31,021 bases of DNA, taken from JACMRI01 sp043778625. Its GTDB lineage: Bacteria > Bacteroidota > Bacteroidia > UBA4408. The position numbers were made by a program, and so were the translations under genes. The DNA lies in NCBI GenBank assembly GCA_043778625.1, contig JAYWFU010000027.1, positions 1-31,021 of the forward strand, written 5' to 3'. The notes beneath the pieces were generated by a model that saw only the letters and a list, made by a program, of their open reading frames with translations, was not told the DNA's origin and did no database searches. The stretch's first letter is position 1. Every line of letters starts with the position of its first letter. Positions 8,448 through 14,822 of this stretch are shown here, one piece after another.

Positions 8448-8482
8448 TAAAGTTAGTTTTTTAAACCTTGTTATTGTCAAAA
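8448..8482 (-). promoter_or_regulatory. Candidate hsdM promoter (weak match)
   Basis: On the minus strand TTTTG (8482-8478) and TAACTTTA (8455-8448) resemble the -33 and -7 boxes but with 22 bases between them and one mismatch in the -7 box. It would give a leader of about 30 bases before the hsdM ATG. Confidence 0.3.
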
Positions 8483-8514
8483 GTTGCTCTCAAACTGCCC
8501 GTTGTTCACTGGTT

Positions 8515-8535
8515 GGGTGGTGGGTGGGCTTTGGG
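8515..8535 (+). other. Potential G-quadruplex motif
   Basis: Four GGG runs (8515-8517, 8522-8524, 8526-8528, 8533-8535) separated by loops of 4, 1 and 4 bases match the G3N1-7 quadruplex pattern. This stands out in AT-rich DNA and lies between the candidate hsdM promoter and the flanking hairpin. Confidence 0.5.
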
Positions 8536-8544
8536 AGCGGTTGG

Positions 8545-8608
8545 GCAAAATTAAATGTGCTGCAAAAGCGTTGGCTCGTGTGTCGGCTTGCGGCTCTTTT
8601 AATTTTGC
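8545..8608. repeat. Hairpin upstream of hsdM (B-type repeat, right)
   Basis: Arms 8545-8565 and 8588-8608 are inverted with 18 of 21 matches (GCAAAATTAAA / TTTAATTTTGC) and a 22-base loop. It shares GCGTTGGC, GTGTGTCGGC, ATGTGCT and GCTCTTTT words with the hairpin at 623-689, arranged as if arms and loop were permuted. Together the two hairpins bracket the defence operon just inside the attC-like elements. Confidence 0.55.
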
Positions 8609-8676
8609 AAAGGGTTGGCATTTTGTTGCTCGTTGTCAGCACGAATGTTGATTGATGTAGGTCTTCCTACAATGAG

Positions 8677-8855
8677 GCATAACGGTTTGCGGCTTTGCGA
8701 TGTGCTGGATTAGAAAGCACTTCACTGTCTGCTACCACAAATATAAATTAAAAGCTCCACAGGTTATGGCAAGCGCCAACAAAAAGTTTACACCGCTGAA
8801 AAAATGCGCTTGCAGCTTGCACGAACCCCAGCGTATTGCAAGGGTGATGTTAGGC
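8677..8855 (-). repeat. attC-like palindromic intergenic element, right copy
   Basis: It starts GCATAACGG with GCGGCTTTGCG and GCTGG, and ends with the complements CCAGC..TTGCAAGG..GTTAGGC (8849-8855), so both outer and inner arms pair. An extra internal hairpin has perfect 8-bp arms GCAAGCGC (8769-8776) and GCGCTTGC (8806-8813). On the minus strand the element begins GCCTAAC, an exact RYYYAAC core, 8 bases after the stop of the exported-protein gene, as an attC follows its cassette gene. Related in sequence and orientation to 427-561. Confidence 0.6.
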
Positions 8856-8862
8856 ACAGTTA

Positions 8863-9372
8863 TTATTCAAACAATTCGTCGCTTTTACTAATTAAATTGT
8901 TGTCCCGAAACTGTGTCAAGTTACCCTTTCGAGTCTTATATACACCAACTATATTAGTCACTTTCGAGGTCTTTATATTAATTATTTTAATTCCAATATT
9001 TGTCTTACCAGTGTGGGAATAGTAAGTGTCGTATATAACATATTGAAAGTCTGCATTTGTAAAATATAGATAATTTAATTCCATTCCTTCGTTGCTTTGT
9101 CCACCGCCACGCAGGTAATAAGAGTATGTAAAGTCTTTCCAGTTGTTGTCTAATGTGTTTGGGTATTGAAATTCTATTTTGTTTTTTGTCCCAAACCTAT
9201 ACACAATATATTTGTTGTCTTTGTTGATAGTTACAATTTTTCCCTTGTCTGTTTTGAATGAATATAAAACAACTTCATTGGCTAATACATAATTTGTCTG
9301 AGCTGATACAGTACTAGTAAATATTAAAAAACATACAGAAAATAAAAATATTAAAGGTCTAAAAAAAGTCAT
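8863..9372 (-). CDS. Hypothetical exported protein
   Basis: A 169-residue protein whose family I do not recognise. The first 24 residues form a signal peptide (hydrophobic RPLIFLFSVCFLIFTSTV, cleavage after SAQ). The mature part is rich in Tyr, Asn, Lys and beta-prone residues with no Cys and no clear enzyme motif, suggesting a small periplasmic or surface beta protein. It stands alone, framed by inverted sequences GTTAGGCACAGTTAT (8849-8863, overlapping the stop codon) and ATAATTGTGCCTAAC (9424-9438), which makes it look like a single-gene cassette. No convincing promoter box was found upstream. Coding status is supported by the signal peptide and uninterrupted frame. Confidence 0.7.
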   Translation of the reverse strand: MTFFRPLIFLFSVCFLIFTSTVSAQTNYVLANEVVLYSFKTDKGKIVTINKDNKYIVYRFGTKNKIEFQYPNTLDNNWKDFTYSYYLRGGGQSNEGMELNYLYFTNADFQYVIYDTYYSHTGKTNIGIKIINIKTSKVTNIVGVYKTRKGNLTQFRDNNLISKSDELFE

Positions 9373-9423
9373 ATTTTCTATTTGGTTGTCAAAGTTTGAA
9401 GTGTGTCTAAATATTGGTCTAAC

Positions 9424-9438
9424 ATAATTGTGCCTAAC
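9424..9438 (-). repeat. Half-site of an attC-like element
   Basis: ATAATTGTGCCTAAC is the inverted copy of GTTAGGCACAGTTAT at 8849-8863 (14 of 15 bases). GCCTAAC/GTTAGGC is an exact attC-type core. No matching partner core is seen in the next 200 bases to the right, so only half of an element remains or it ends here. Confidence 0.5.
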
Positions 9439-9445
9439 TCTATAA

Positions 9446-9781
9446 TATACGCAATACTACTGTTTTTAATTTAACAAACCTAAAAGCGCTTAACTCCAAC
9501 AACCACAATAGGTTTAAGTACATAAATATCAACAATACGCACTGCGCATTATTAATGTTTTACGGTATTAGTAACAAATTCAACTATTTATTATACGCAC
9601 TCCTAATCCTATCATTTATAAGCTTGGTAGGCATAACACTGCTAACGTTATATGGTGCAATTTTATTAAAAATGAACAATTGCATCTCAGAAATAAAATC
9701 TACAATTATCGTTTCAAACTGCTACTTTAATATTTTTTGCTAAACCCATACTTATACTCAACACTACTATTTTTAAAATAA
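9446..9781. repeat. Imperfect 29-bp direct repeat flanking an otherwise empty gap
   Basis: 9446-9474 and 9753-9781 align without gaps at 24 of 29 positions (TATACxCAAxACTACTxTTTTTAA). The interval contains only a 62-codon plus-strand reading frame (9555-9743) with one predicted membrane helix, which I do not accept as a gene. Nothing else recognisable lies between 9439 and 9822. Confidence 0.45.
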
Positions 9782-9822
9782 TTAACAGCAACTATATATG
9801 ATAAATCAAACTTGCTATTTTT

Positions 9823-10581
9823 TTAATTATAATAATAATCACGAGGTACACGTTTGTATAACGGAATTATCATACCTACCCTAAAGCCCGTAAGGTAGTC
9901 GTGGCGTAGTTGTGTGTCGTACTGTTGGGTATCGTAATTATAGCCACGTAGGCTTTTTGTCCAGGCTTGTATAAACTCCACGCCCGCAAACACATTTATT
10001 AACCGACGATTATCCAAAAACAAATAACCCACAAATTCCTTAGTACTTGGGCCAAAGGTTAGGCGGTCATACCCTGGTAAAAATTCCTTATTAAGTTGTG
10101 CTGTTTTTTTGCCTACATCTTCAATTTTTATTTTGTGCGATAGTACCCCTCCACCCACCGTTGCAAAAAAACCAGAGTTTTTATTAGGCGCTAATACTGA
10201 TACTAAATACCCTACACTAAGGTGCGAAAACCAGCCACGCTCATTAATACGCAGCTTATCAGCGCTACCCTCTTTGTTTTGAATAAAGCCCTCACTGTTA
10301 TACAGGTTTTGCATCAAGGCATCTTCTTTAATGCTATGGCCAAAAATAAAATTCCAATCAGCACCAAGTATTAAATTCTTTTTCGTTTTTAACAAAAAAT
10401 TAACTCCAATAGCATTGTTGTTACCAAAGCGTTTGAGCATATCTCCGCCCGCTAATTGATAGGCGTAAGTAGCCGAAATCATTGGAGCATTAATTACACT
10501 ATCGCGTACATTAGTTTGTGCGTGCGTGGGTTGTATAAATACATTACAAAAAATGAAAAACAGAATTAAAAAACTGCGCAT
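9823..10581 (-). CDS. Outer-membrane beta-barrel protein with signal peptide
   Basis: A 252-residue protein starting with a signal peptide (MRSFLILFFIFCNVFIQ, cleavage after THAQ). The mature part alternates polar and hydrophobic residues in repeated strands, for example AIGVNFLLKTKKNLILGADWNF, HLSVGYLVSVL, GFFATVGGGVLSHK, INVFAGVEFIQAW and FRVGMIIPLYKRV, as in small 8-10 strand porin-like barrels. It is monocistronic and divergent from the DUF2452/wecB run. The C-terminus RDYYYN lacks a final Phe, though the last strand ends a few residues earlier. Function is unknown; a structural or assembly role in the envelope is the most that can be said. Confidence 0.75.
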   Translation of the reverse strand: MRSFLILFFIFCNVFIQPTHAQTNVRDSVINAPMISATYAYQLAGGDMLKRFGNNNAIGVNFLLKTKKNLILGADWNFIFGHSIKEDALMQNLYNSEGFIQNKEGSADKLRINERGWFSHLSVGYLVSVLAPNKNSGFFATVGGGVLSHKIKIEDVGKKTAQLNKEFLPGYDRLTFGPSTKEFVGYLFLDNRRLINVFAGVEFIQAWTKSLRGYNYDTQQYDTQLRHDYLTGFRVGMIIPLYKRVPRDYYYN

Positions 10582-10692
10582 AGGTGTTATGGTTGTAAAA
10601 TTGAAATGTTAAATTTAATTATTAGGAAGTTATACTGTTGGTGTTAATTTTTATAAAAAAAATCATTTTTTTTTCGATTAACTATTACTGTA

Positions 10693-10729
10693 ACAATAGC
10701 ACATTATTTTTTAAGCAACACACTATTGT
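10693..10729. promoter_or_regulatory. Inverted repeat in a divergent intergenic region
   Basis: ACAATAG (10693-10699) and CTATTGT (10723-10729) are inverted across a 23-base AT-rich spacer, between the divergent barrel-protein gene and the DUF2452 gene. A regulator site is possible; no clear TAnnTTTG box was found for either gene. Confidence 0.25.
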
Positions 10730-10821
10730 AATAGTTTAAAGATATAGATAAAATTATGTAATAACAATGGTGCGTAATTGTTTTAATCTTACTTTTACTC
10801 TACAATAAAAAAATAAAAGAA

Positions 10822-11316
10822 ATGGCGTTAACCGAACAAGAAAGGGCAGATTATATAAACCCTATTGATGGCACAAAAATAGCCCACAATCCAGCCATGT
10901 TGCCCTATGCAAGCTCGTTAGGCGCACCCGCAATACGGCCAACCGACATGGGTTTAGTAAAAACCAAAGCATTAACCGCTATGGAACAACAAACCGAATT
11001 GCAATACAATCAAATACAAAAACAAGTAGAATTACTTGCTGCACAAGCCCAACAATTAAAACGCAGGGTAGAAATTTCGTATGAAATATACAAATGCGAA
11101 ATGACGTATGAACCTATCATAAATCAAACCTATTATTTGTATGCCCGCATTAAGGACGACACAAGATTCCTATCAATGGTAGGGCCTAACGAATGGGGGC
11201 GTAGTGGCAATAAAAATGAATTAATAGCCACCGTAAAAATGATGGGCGACCATACTTGGGATGTACTCGACTCCACCGAATTTGGTAACACCACCGCTCA
11301 AACAATTATTAGCTAA
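10822..11316 (+). CDS. DUF2452 family protein
   Basis: A 164-residue cytoplasmic protein without signal peptide or membrane helix. It matches the DUF2452 family seen in Bacteroidota: an N-terminal NPIDGTKIAHNPAMLPYAS, a central helix rich in Gln (EQQTELQYNQIQKQVELL, residues 54-72) that is probably a coiled coil, then YEIYKCEMTYEPI, TYYLYARIKD, the signature SMVGPNEWGRS at 118-128 and DHTWDVLD near the end. No biochemical role is established for the family. Its stop codon overlaps the wecB ATG by one base (TAATG), so the two are co-translated, but this may reflect operon compaction more than shared function. Confidence 0.85.
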   Translation: MALTEQERADYINPIDGTKIAHNPAMLPYASSLGAPAIRPTDMGLVKTKALTAMEQQTELQYNQIQKQVELLAAQAQQLKRRVEISYEIYKCEMTYEPIINQTYYLYARIKDDTRFLSMVGPNEWGRSGNKNELIATVKMMGDHTWDVLDSTEFGNTTAQTIIS

Positions 11317-12461
11317 TGTTAAAAATAGTAACCGTTATTGGTGCAAGACCCCAAATTATTAAGGCTTCGGCCATTAGTAGAGCCATTAAACAACACTTTG
11401 CTACACAAATTACCGAAATTATTGTGCACACTGGTCAGCACTACGACCCTGCCATGAGCGATGTTTTTTTTGGCGAATTATCCATACCGCAGCCACACTA
11501 TAATTTGAATGTTGGCTCAGGAGCGCACGGTGCGCAAACGGCTAAAATGATTGAGGGTATTGAGCAAATACTAATTACCGAAAAACCAGATTATATAGTG
11601 CTTTACGGCGATACTAATTCCACTTTAGCAGGTACAATAGCCGCTGCTAAAATGCACATACCCATTGCCCACATTGAGGCTGGGTTGCGTTCCTACAACA
11701 AGGCCATGCCCGAAGAAATAAATCGTATAATGTGCGACCACGCTTCTACTCTGTTGTTTAGCCCTACTATTAACGGATACAATAATTTAATGCGCGAAGG
11801 TTTTAGTAACAACATCGCTCAAAAAGCTACTGTTGATGCGCCGCACGTATACCATTGTGGCGATGTAATGTTTGATAACTTAGTGCATTTTTCGCAGGTG
11901 GCAGCAAGTAGTACCACTATTTTGCACGATTTAGCACTAGCACCTAACAGCTATGTATTAGCTACCATTCACAGAGATAATAATACTGATGTGCCTGAGC
12001 GATTGCACAGTATTCTACGCAGTATTAATACCATAAGCCTACAACACAATATTAGTGTAGTATTGCCGCTACACCCGCGCACTCGCAATGTGTTAGCGCA
12101 TGAAATTAATGCGGAGGTAATGCGTGAAATTAATGCTAATAAAAATTTTAAAATTATTGAACCGCTATCCTACCTGCAAATGATAGTGCTACAACACAAT
12201 GCAAAATTAATAATGACGGATAGTGGCGGTATACAAAAAGAAGCTTTCTTTTTTAAAAAACCATGTATTATTTTACGTAACGAAACCGAATGGATAGAGC
12301 TCGTAGCCTGTGGAATGGCAACCCTTTGCGATGCTGATAGCGATAAAATAATTAGTGCTTTTAATGAATTTAATAACAAACCAGTAACAGACTTACCTAA
12401 CTTATATGGTAAAGGTGATGCAGCTGAATTTATATTAAACAAGCTATTAGAAATGCGCTAG
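11316..12461 (+). CDS. wecB: UDP-N-acetylglucosamine 2-epimerase (non-hydrolysing)
   Basis: A 381-residue cytosolic enzyme that converts UDP-GlcNAc to UDP-ManNAc, the precursor of ManNAc-type sugars in surface polysaccharides. Motifs run in family order: VIGARPQIIKAS at 7-18, HTGQHYDPAMS at 38-48, YGDTNSTLAG at 97-106, HIEAGLRS at 119-126, PEEINR at 132-137 with DH141-142, HRDNNTD at 219-225, LHPRTRN at 252-258, TDSGGIQKEA at 301-310 and RNETEW at 321-326. The usual HREENTD appears as HRDNNTD, a conservative change. Length is normal. No other polysaccharide genes are adjacent, so it is a stand-alone copy. Translation is coupled to the upstream DUF2452 gene. Confidence 0.93.
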   Translation: MLKIVTVIGARPQIIKASAISRAIKQHFATQITEIIVHTGQHYDPAMSDVFFGELSIPQPHYNLNVGSGAHGAQTAKMIEGIEQILITEKPDYIVLYGDTNSTLAGTIAAAKMHIPIAHIEAGLRSYNKAMPEEINRIMCDHASTLLFSPTINGYNNLMREGFSNNIAQKATVDAPHVYHCGDVMFDNLVHFSQVAASSTTILHDLALAPNSYVLATIHRDNNTDVPERLHSILRSINTISLQHNISVVLPLHPRTRNVLAHEINAEVMREINANKNFKIIEPLSYLQMIVLQHNAKLIMTDSGGIQKEAFFFKKPCIILRNETEWIELVACGMATLCDADSDKIISAFNEFNNKPVTDLPNLYGKGDAAEFILNKLLEMR

Positions 12462-12499
12462 TACAGAGCGCACAACAATTCAACTAAATAAAAAAAACT

Positions 12500-14011
12500 T
12501 TGGAAATAGCATATTTATTACTAGGCATAGCAATTGGTGCGATAAGCATTTACTTTTATTTTAAAAATAAAATTGATGGGTTAGCTGCGCTCGAAAATAA
12601 TGCGCAACAAATAGCCCAACAGTTTACACAATTAAACGGAGCGCACGCCAACCTACAAACGGAACACAAGGTAGTGCAAAGTCAGTACGAACAATACAAG
12701 CAAGCGCAAGCGGAGGTAATAAATTCGTTAGAAAAAAACAAAAATGAAATAGTACACAAGCTTAACGCTGATGTGTTAAAGTTAGAAGATAGCTACAAAC
12801 AGCTTGTAAGCACAGCTACAGCAGAGCAAGCGAGTATTAGAGCCCATTACGAAACCTTACTGCAACAAGAACACGCTAAGGTAATAGAGTTGAGCGCCTC
12901 GCGCGAAAAATCGTTGGAGGTGTTTAAAATACAAGATGCTCGCATGAAAGAAATTTTGGTAGAAAAAGAAAATTTAACCAAAAAACTAGCCGCTGATTTT
13001 GAAGTACTAGCCAATAAAATTTTAGACGAAAAATCATCGAAGTTTACGGAGCAAAACAAAAATAATTTAGACATAATTCTTAATCCGTTAAAAGAACGCA
13101 TTAAAACATTTGAAGAAAAAATAGAACAAAACTATAAGGAAGAAACTACAGAGCGACTATCATTAAAAACTGAAATTAAAAACCTTGTAAACCTTAACAA
13201 GCAAGTAAGCGACGACGCCAACAACTTAGCTCGTGCGCTTAAGGGCGAAAACAAAACGCAAGGGAATTGGGGTGAAGTTATACTCGAAAAAATATTAGAA
13301 AGCTCAGGCTTACGCAAAGACGAAGAGTATGTAACACAATATAGTTTTACTGATGATGCTGGCATAAACAAACGCCCCGATGTGGTAATAAATTTGCCCG
13401 AAAACAAACACATAATTATTGATGCAAAGGTATCGCTGATAGCTTATGAACGTGCCGTAAATGCAGGTACTGACGAAGAGCGCAACATATTTGCTAAGGA
13501 GCATGTTAAGTCAGTAAAAGACCATATTAAATTACTGAGCGAAAAAAACTATCAAGCAGCCGACAAGCTAAATACACCTGAGTTTGTACTGTTGTTTATG
13601 CCTATTGAATCCATGTTTAGTGCAGCCATACAAACTGATGTGGAGGTGTTTAATTATGCGTGGGATAGAAAAATTGTAATTGTAAGCCCGTCAACATTAT
13701 TGGCTACGCTTAAAACAATATCGAGTATTTGGAAACAAGAAAAACAAAATAAATACACCTTAGAAATTGCCGAAGAGTCGGGCAAGTTATACGACCAGTT
13801 TGTAGCGTTTTTAGATGATTTGGAGGAGGTAGGCAAAAAGCTATCCGACTCACAAACGGCGTACGACAATACGTTTAAACGATTAAAAACGGGTAACAAC
13901 AATATATTTAGGCAAGTTGATAAATTGAAAGATTTGGGCGCAAAAGCCAAAAAGAAAATACCTGAAAAATATTTGGACGGATTAGATGCGCCTGAGCAAA
14001 TTGAACTGTAA
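12500..14011 (+). CDS. rmuC: RmuC family DNA recombination protein
   Basis: A 503-residue protein of the RmuC family, membrane-anchored putative nucleases that limit DNA inversions at repeats. Residues 1-22 form a membrane helix (YLLLGIAIGAISIYFYF), residues 25-230 are Lys/Glu/Gln-rich coiled coil, and the RmuC domain follows at about 245-470 with NWGEVILEKILESSGL, DAGINKRPDVVINLP, IIDAKVSL and FMPIESMFSAAI. The start is a TTG at 12500-12502: no in-frame ATG lies upstream and this start places the membrane helix at the very N-terminus, as in relatives. It lies 38 bases after wecB and likely shares its transcript. Confidence 0.92.
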   Translation: MEIAYLLLGIAIGAISIYFYFKNKIDGLAALENNAQQIAQQFTQLNGAHANLQTEHKVVQSQYEQYKQAQAEVINSLEKNKNEIVHKLNADVLKLEDSYKQLVSTATAEQASIRAHYETLLQQEHAKVIELSASREKSLEVFKIQDARMKEILVEKENLTKKLAADFEVLANKILDEKSSKFTEQNKNNLDIILNPLKERIKTFEEKIEQNYKEETTERLSLKTEIKNLVNLNKQVSDDANNLARALKGENKTQGNWGEVILEKILESSGLRKDEEYVTQYSFTDDAGINKRPDVVINLPENKHIIIDAKVSLIAYERAVNAGTDEERNIFAKEHVKSVKDHIKLLSEKNYQAADKLNTPEFVLLFMPIESMFSAAIQTDVEVFNYAWDRKIVIVSPSTLLATLKTISSIWKQEKQNKYTLEIAEESGKLYDQFVAFLDDLEEVGKKLSDSQTAYDNTFKRLKTGNNNIFRQVDKLKDLGAKAKKKIPEKYLDGLDAPEQIEL

Positions 14012-14036
14012 TACTCATTAATTTAATACCTACACC

Positions 14037-14450
14037 ATGCCAACATCAACCGTAACTTACTTAGGCAACCTACGTACTCAAGCCACGCACATTGCGTCAG
14101 GAGCAACTATAATTACCGATGCACCTATTGATAACCATGGCAAGGGTGAAGCCTTTAGCCCAACAGATATTGTGAGTACTGCACTAGCTAATTGTATGAT
14201 AACCATAATGGGTATTGCCGCTAACACGCACCACATTAATATACTTAACACTACGGCGCAAGTAACCAAAATTATGAGTGCCGATGCACCCCGTCGTATA
14301 GCCGAAATTATAGTAAACATTCAATTCCCTAACACCGTTGAATATAGTGCAAAAGAAAAGCAGCTCTTAGAAAGAGCTGCCTTAACGTGTCCTGTTGGAT
14401 TGAGTTTACACCCAAACGTTAAACAAAGTATAACGTTTAAATACGAGTAG
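14037..14450 (+). CDS. OsmC-family peroxide-detoxifying protein
   Basis: A 137-residue OsmC/Ohr-fold protein. These small dimeric enzymes reduce organic hydroperoxides with two cysteines, here C53 in LANCM and C118 in LTCPV, both at family positions. The N-terminal part gives the beta strands VTYLGNLRTQATH and GEAFSPTDIVSTALANC, the usual helix start. It is closer to general OsmC than to Ohr (short length, PTDIVSTALANC motif). It lies 25 bases after rmuC on the same strand. Its last 14 bases overlap, tail to tail, a small lipoprotein gene on the other strand. Confidence 0.9.
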   Translation: MPTSTVTYLGNLRTQATHIASGATIITDAPIDNHGKGEAFSPTDIVSTALANCMITIMGIAANTHHINILNTTAQVTKIMSADAPRRIAEIIVNIQFPNTVEYSAKEKQLLERAALTCPVGLSLHPNVKQSITFKYE

Positions 14451-14562
14451 TAGCGTTACTAGGTGCTTTGCCATAAGCTGGGCAACGTTCGTGACTTTTA
14501 CATGCTGATAATGTAACTGCTATGCTTGCTATTAATGCGAATAATGCTATTGCCTTTTTCAT
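14437..14562 (-). CDS. Small lipoprotein, 41 residues
   Basis: Starts at the ATG 14562-14560 and stops at TAA 14439-14437. The first 20 residues are a lipoprotein signal (MKKAIALFALIASIAVT) ending in the lipobox LSAC with Cys21 as the lipid-carrying residue. Only about 20 mature residues follow: CKSHERCPAYGKAPSNATTR. Short Bacteroidota lipoproteins with a Cys-Lys-Ser..Arg-Cys-Pro-Ala-Tyr pattern are familiar to me, but I know no function. It overlaps the OsmC-family gene tail to tail by 14 bases. The well-formed signal and lipobox argue strongly that it is real despite its size. Confidence 0.75.
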   Translation of the reverse strand: MKKAIALFALIASIAVTLSACKSHERCPAYGKAPSNATTRI

Positions 14563-14634
14563 GATGGTGAGAATTTTTAATTATATATGTTTTTATTTTC
14601 CACTAAATTACAATTTGTTTTAAATTAAGCAAGC

Positions 14635-14666
14635 GTAAAACAATTATTTTGTAATAATTGTTTTAC
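14635..14666. repeat. Perfect 13-bp inverted repeat
   Basis: GTAAAACAATTAT (14635-14647) and ATAATTGTTTTAC (14654-14666) flank a 6-base loop. It lies 157 bases after the E1 stop and upstream of the small lipoprotein gene. It could be a transcript end or a regulator site; no T-run follows on the minus strand. Confidence 0.55.
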
Positions 14667-14672
14667 ATAAAG

Positions 14673-14796
14673 TTATTAAGAGTGTTGTTTTAACAAAATA
14701 ACCAACTATACAAAGCCTTCGTCATTAGGAGGATTCGTTTAATTATTTTACCAAAAACAATTTCCACAAAAAAGTAAATAAAACACTCTACAATAA
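14673..14796. repeat. Long-range inverted pair in the gap after the E1 gene
   Basis: TTATTaagAGTGTT (14673-14686) pairs with AACACTCTacaATAA (14782-14796) across about 95 bases. Nothing coding is seen in between. Significance is unclear in such AT-rich DNA. Confidence 0.25.
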
Positions 14797-14822
14797 TTTC
14801 AAGCATAGTCGCTTTATTTTCA

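Noticed and set aside
8162..8891. Three plus-strand frames of 63-105 codons near hsdM
   Set aside because: They are antisense to hsdM or run through the hairpins and attC-like repeat; composition is that of structured non-coding DNA.
427..9438. Calling a bona fide integron
   Set aside because: No integrase, no attI, only two full elements with imperfect cores. Kept as a finding, not an annotation.
9555..9743. 62-codon frame with one membrane helix
   Set aside because: No promoter box, no known family, and chance hydrophobic frames are common in such AT-rich DNA; left as possible but not called.
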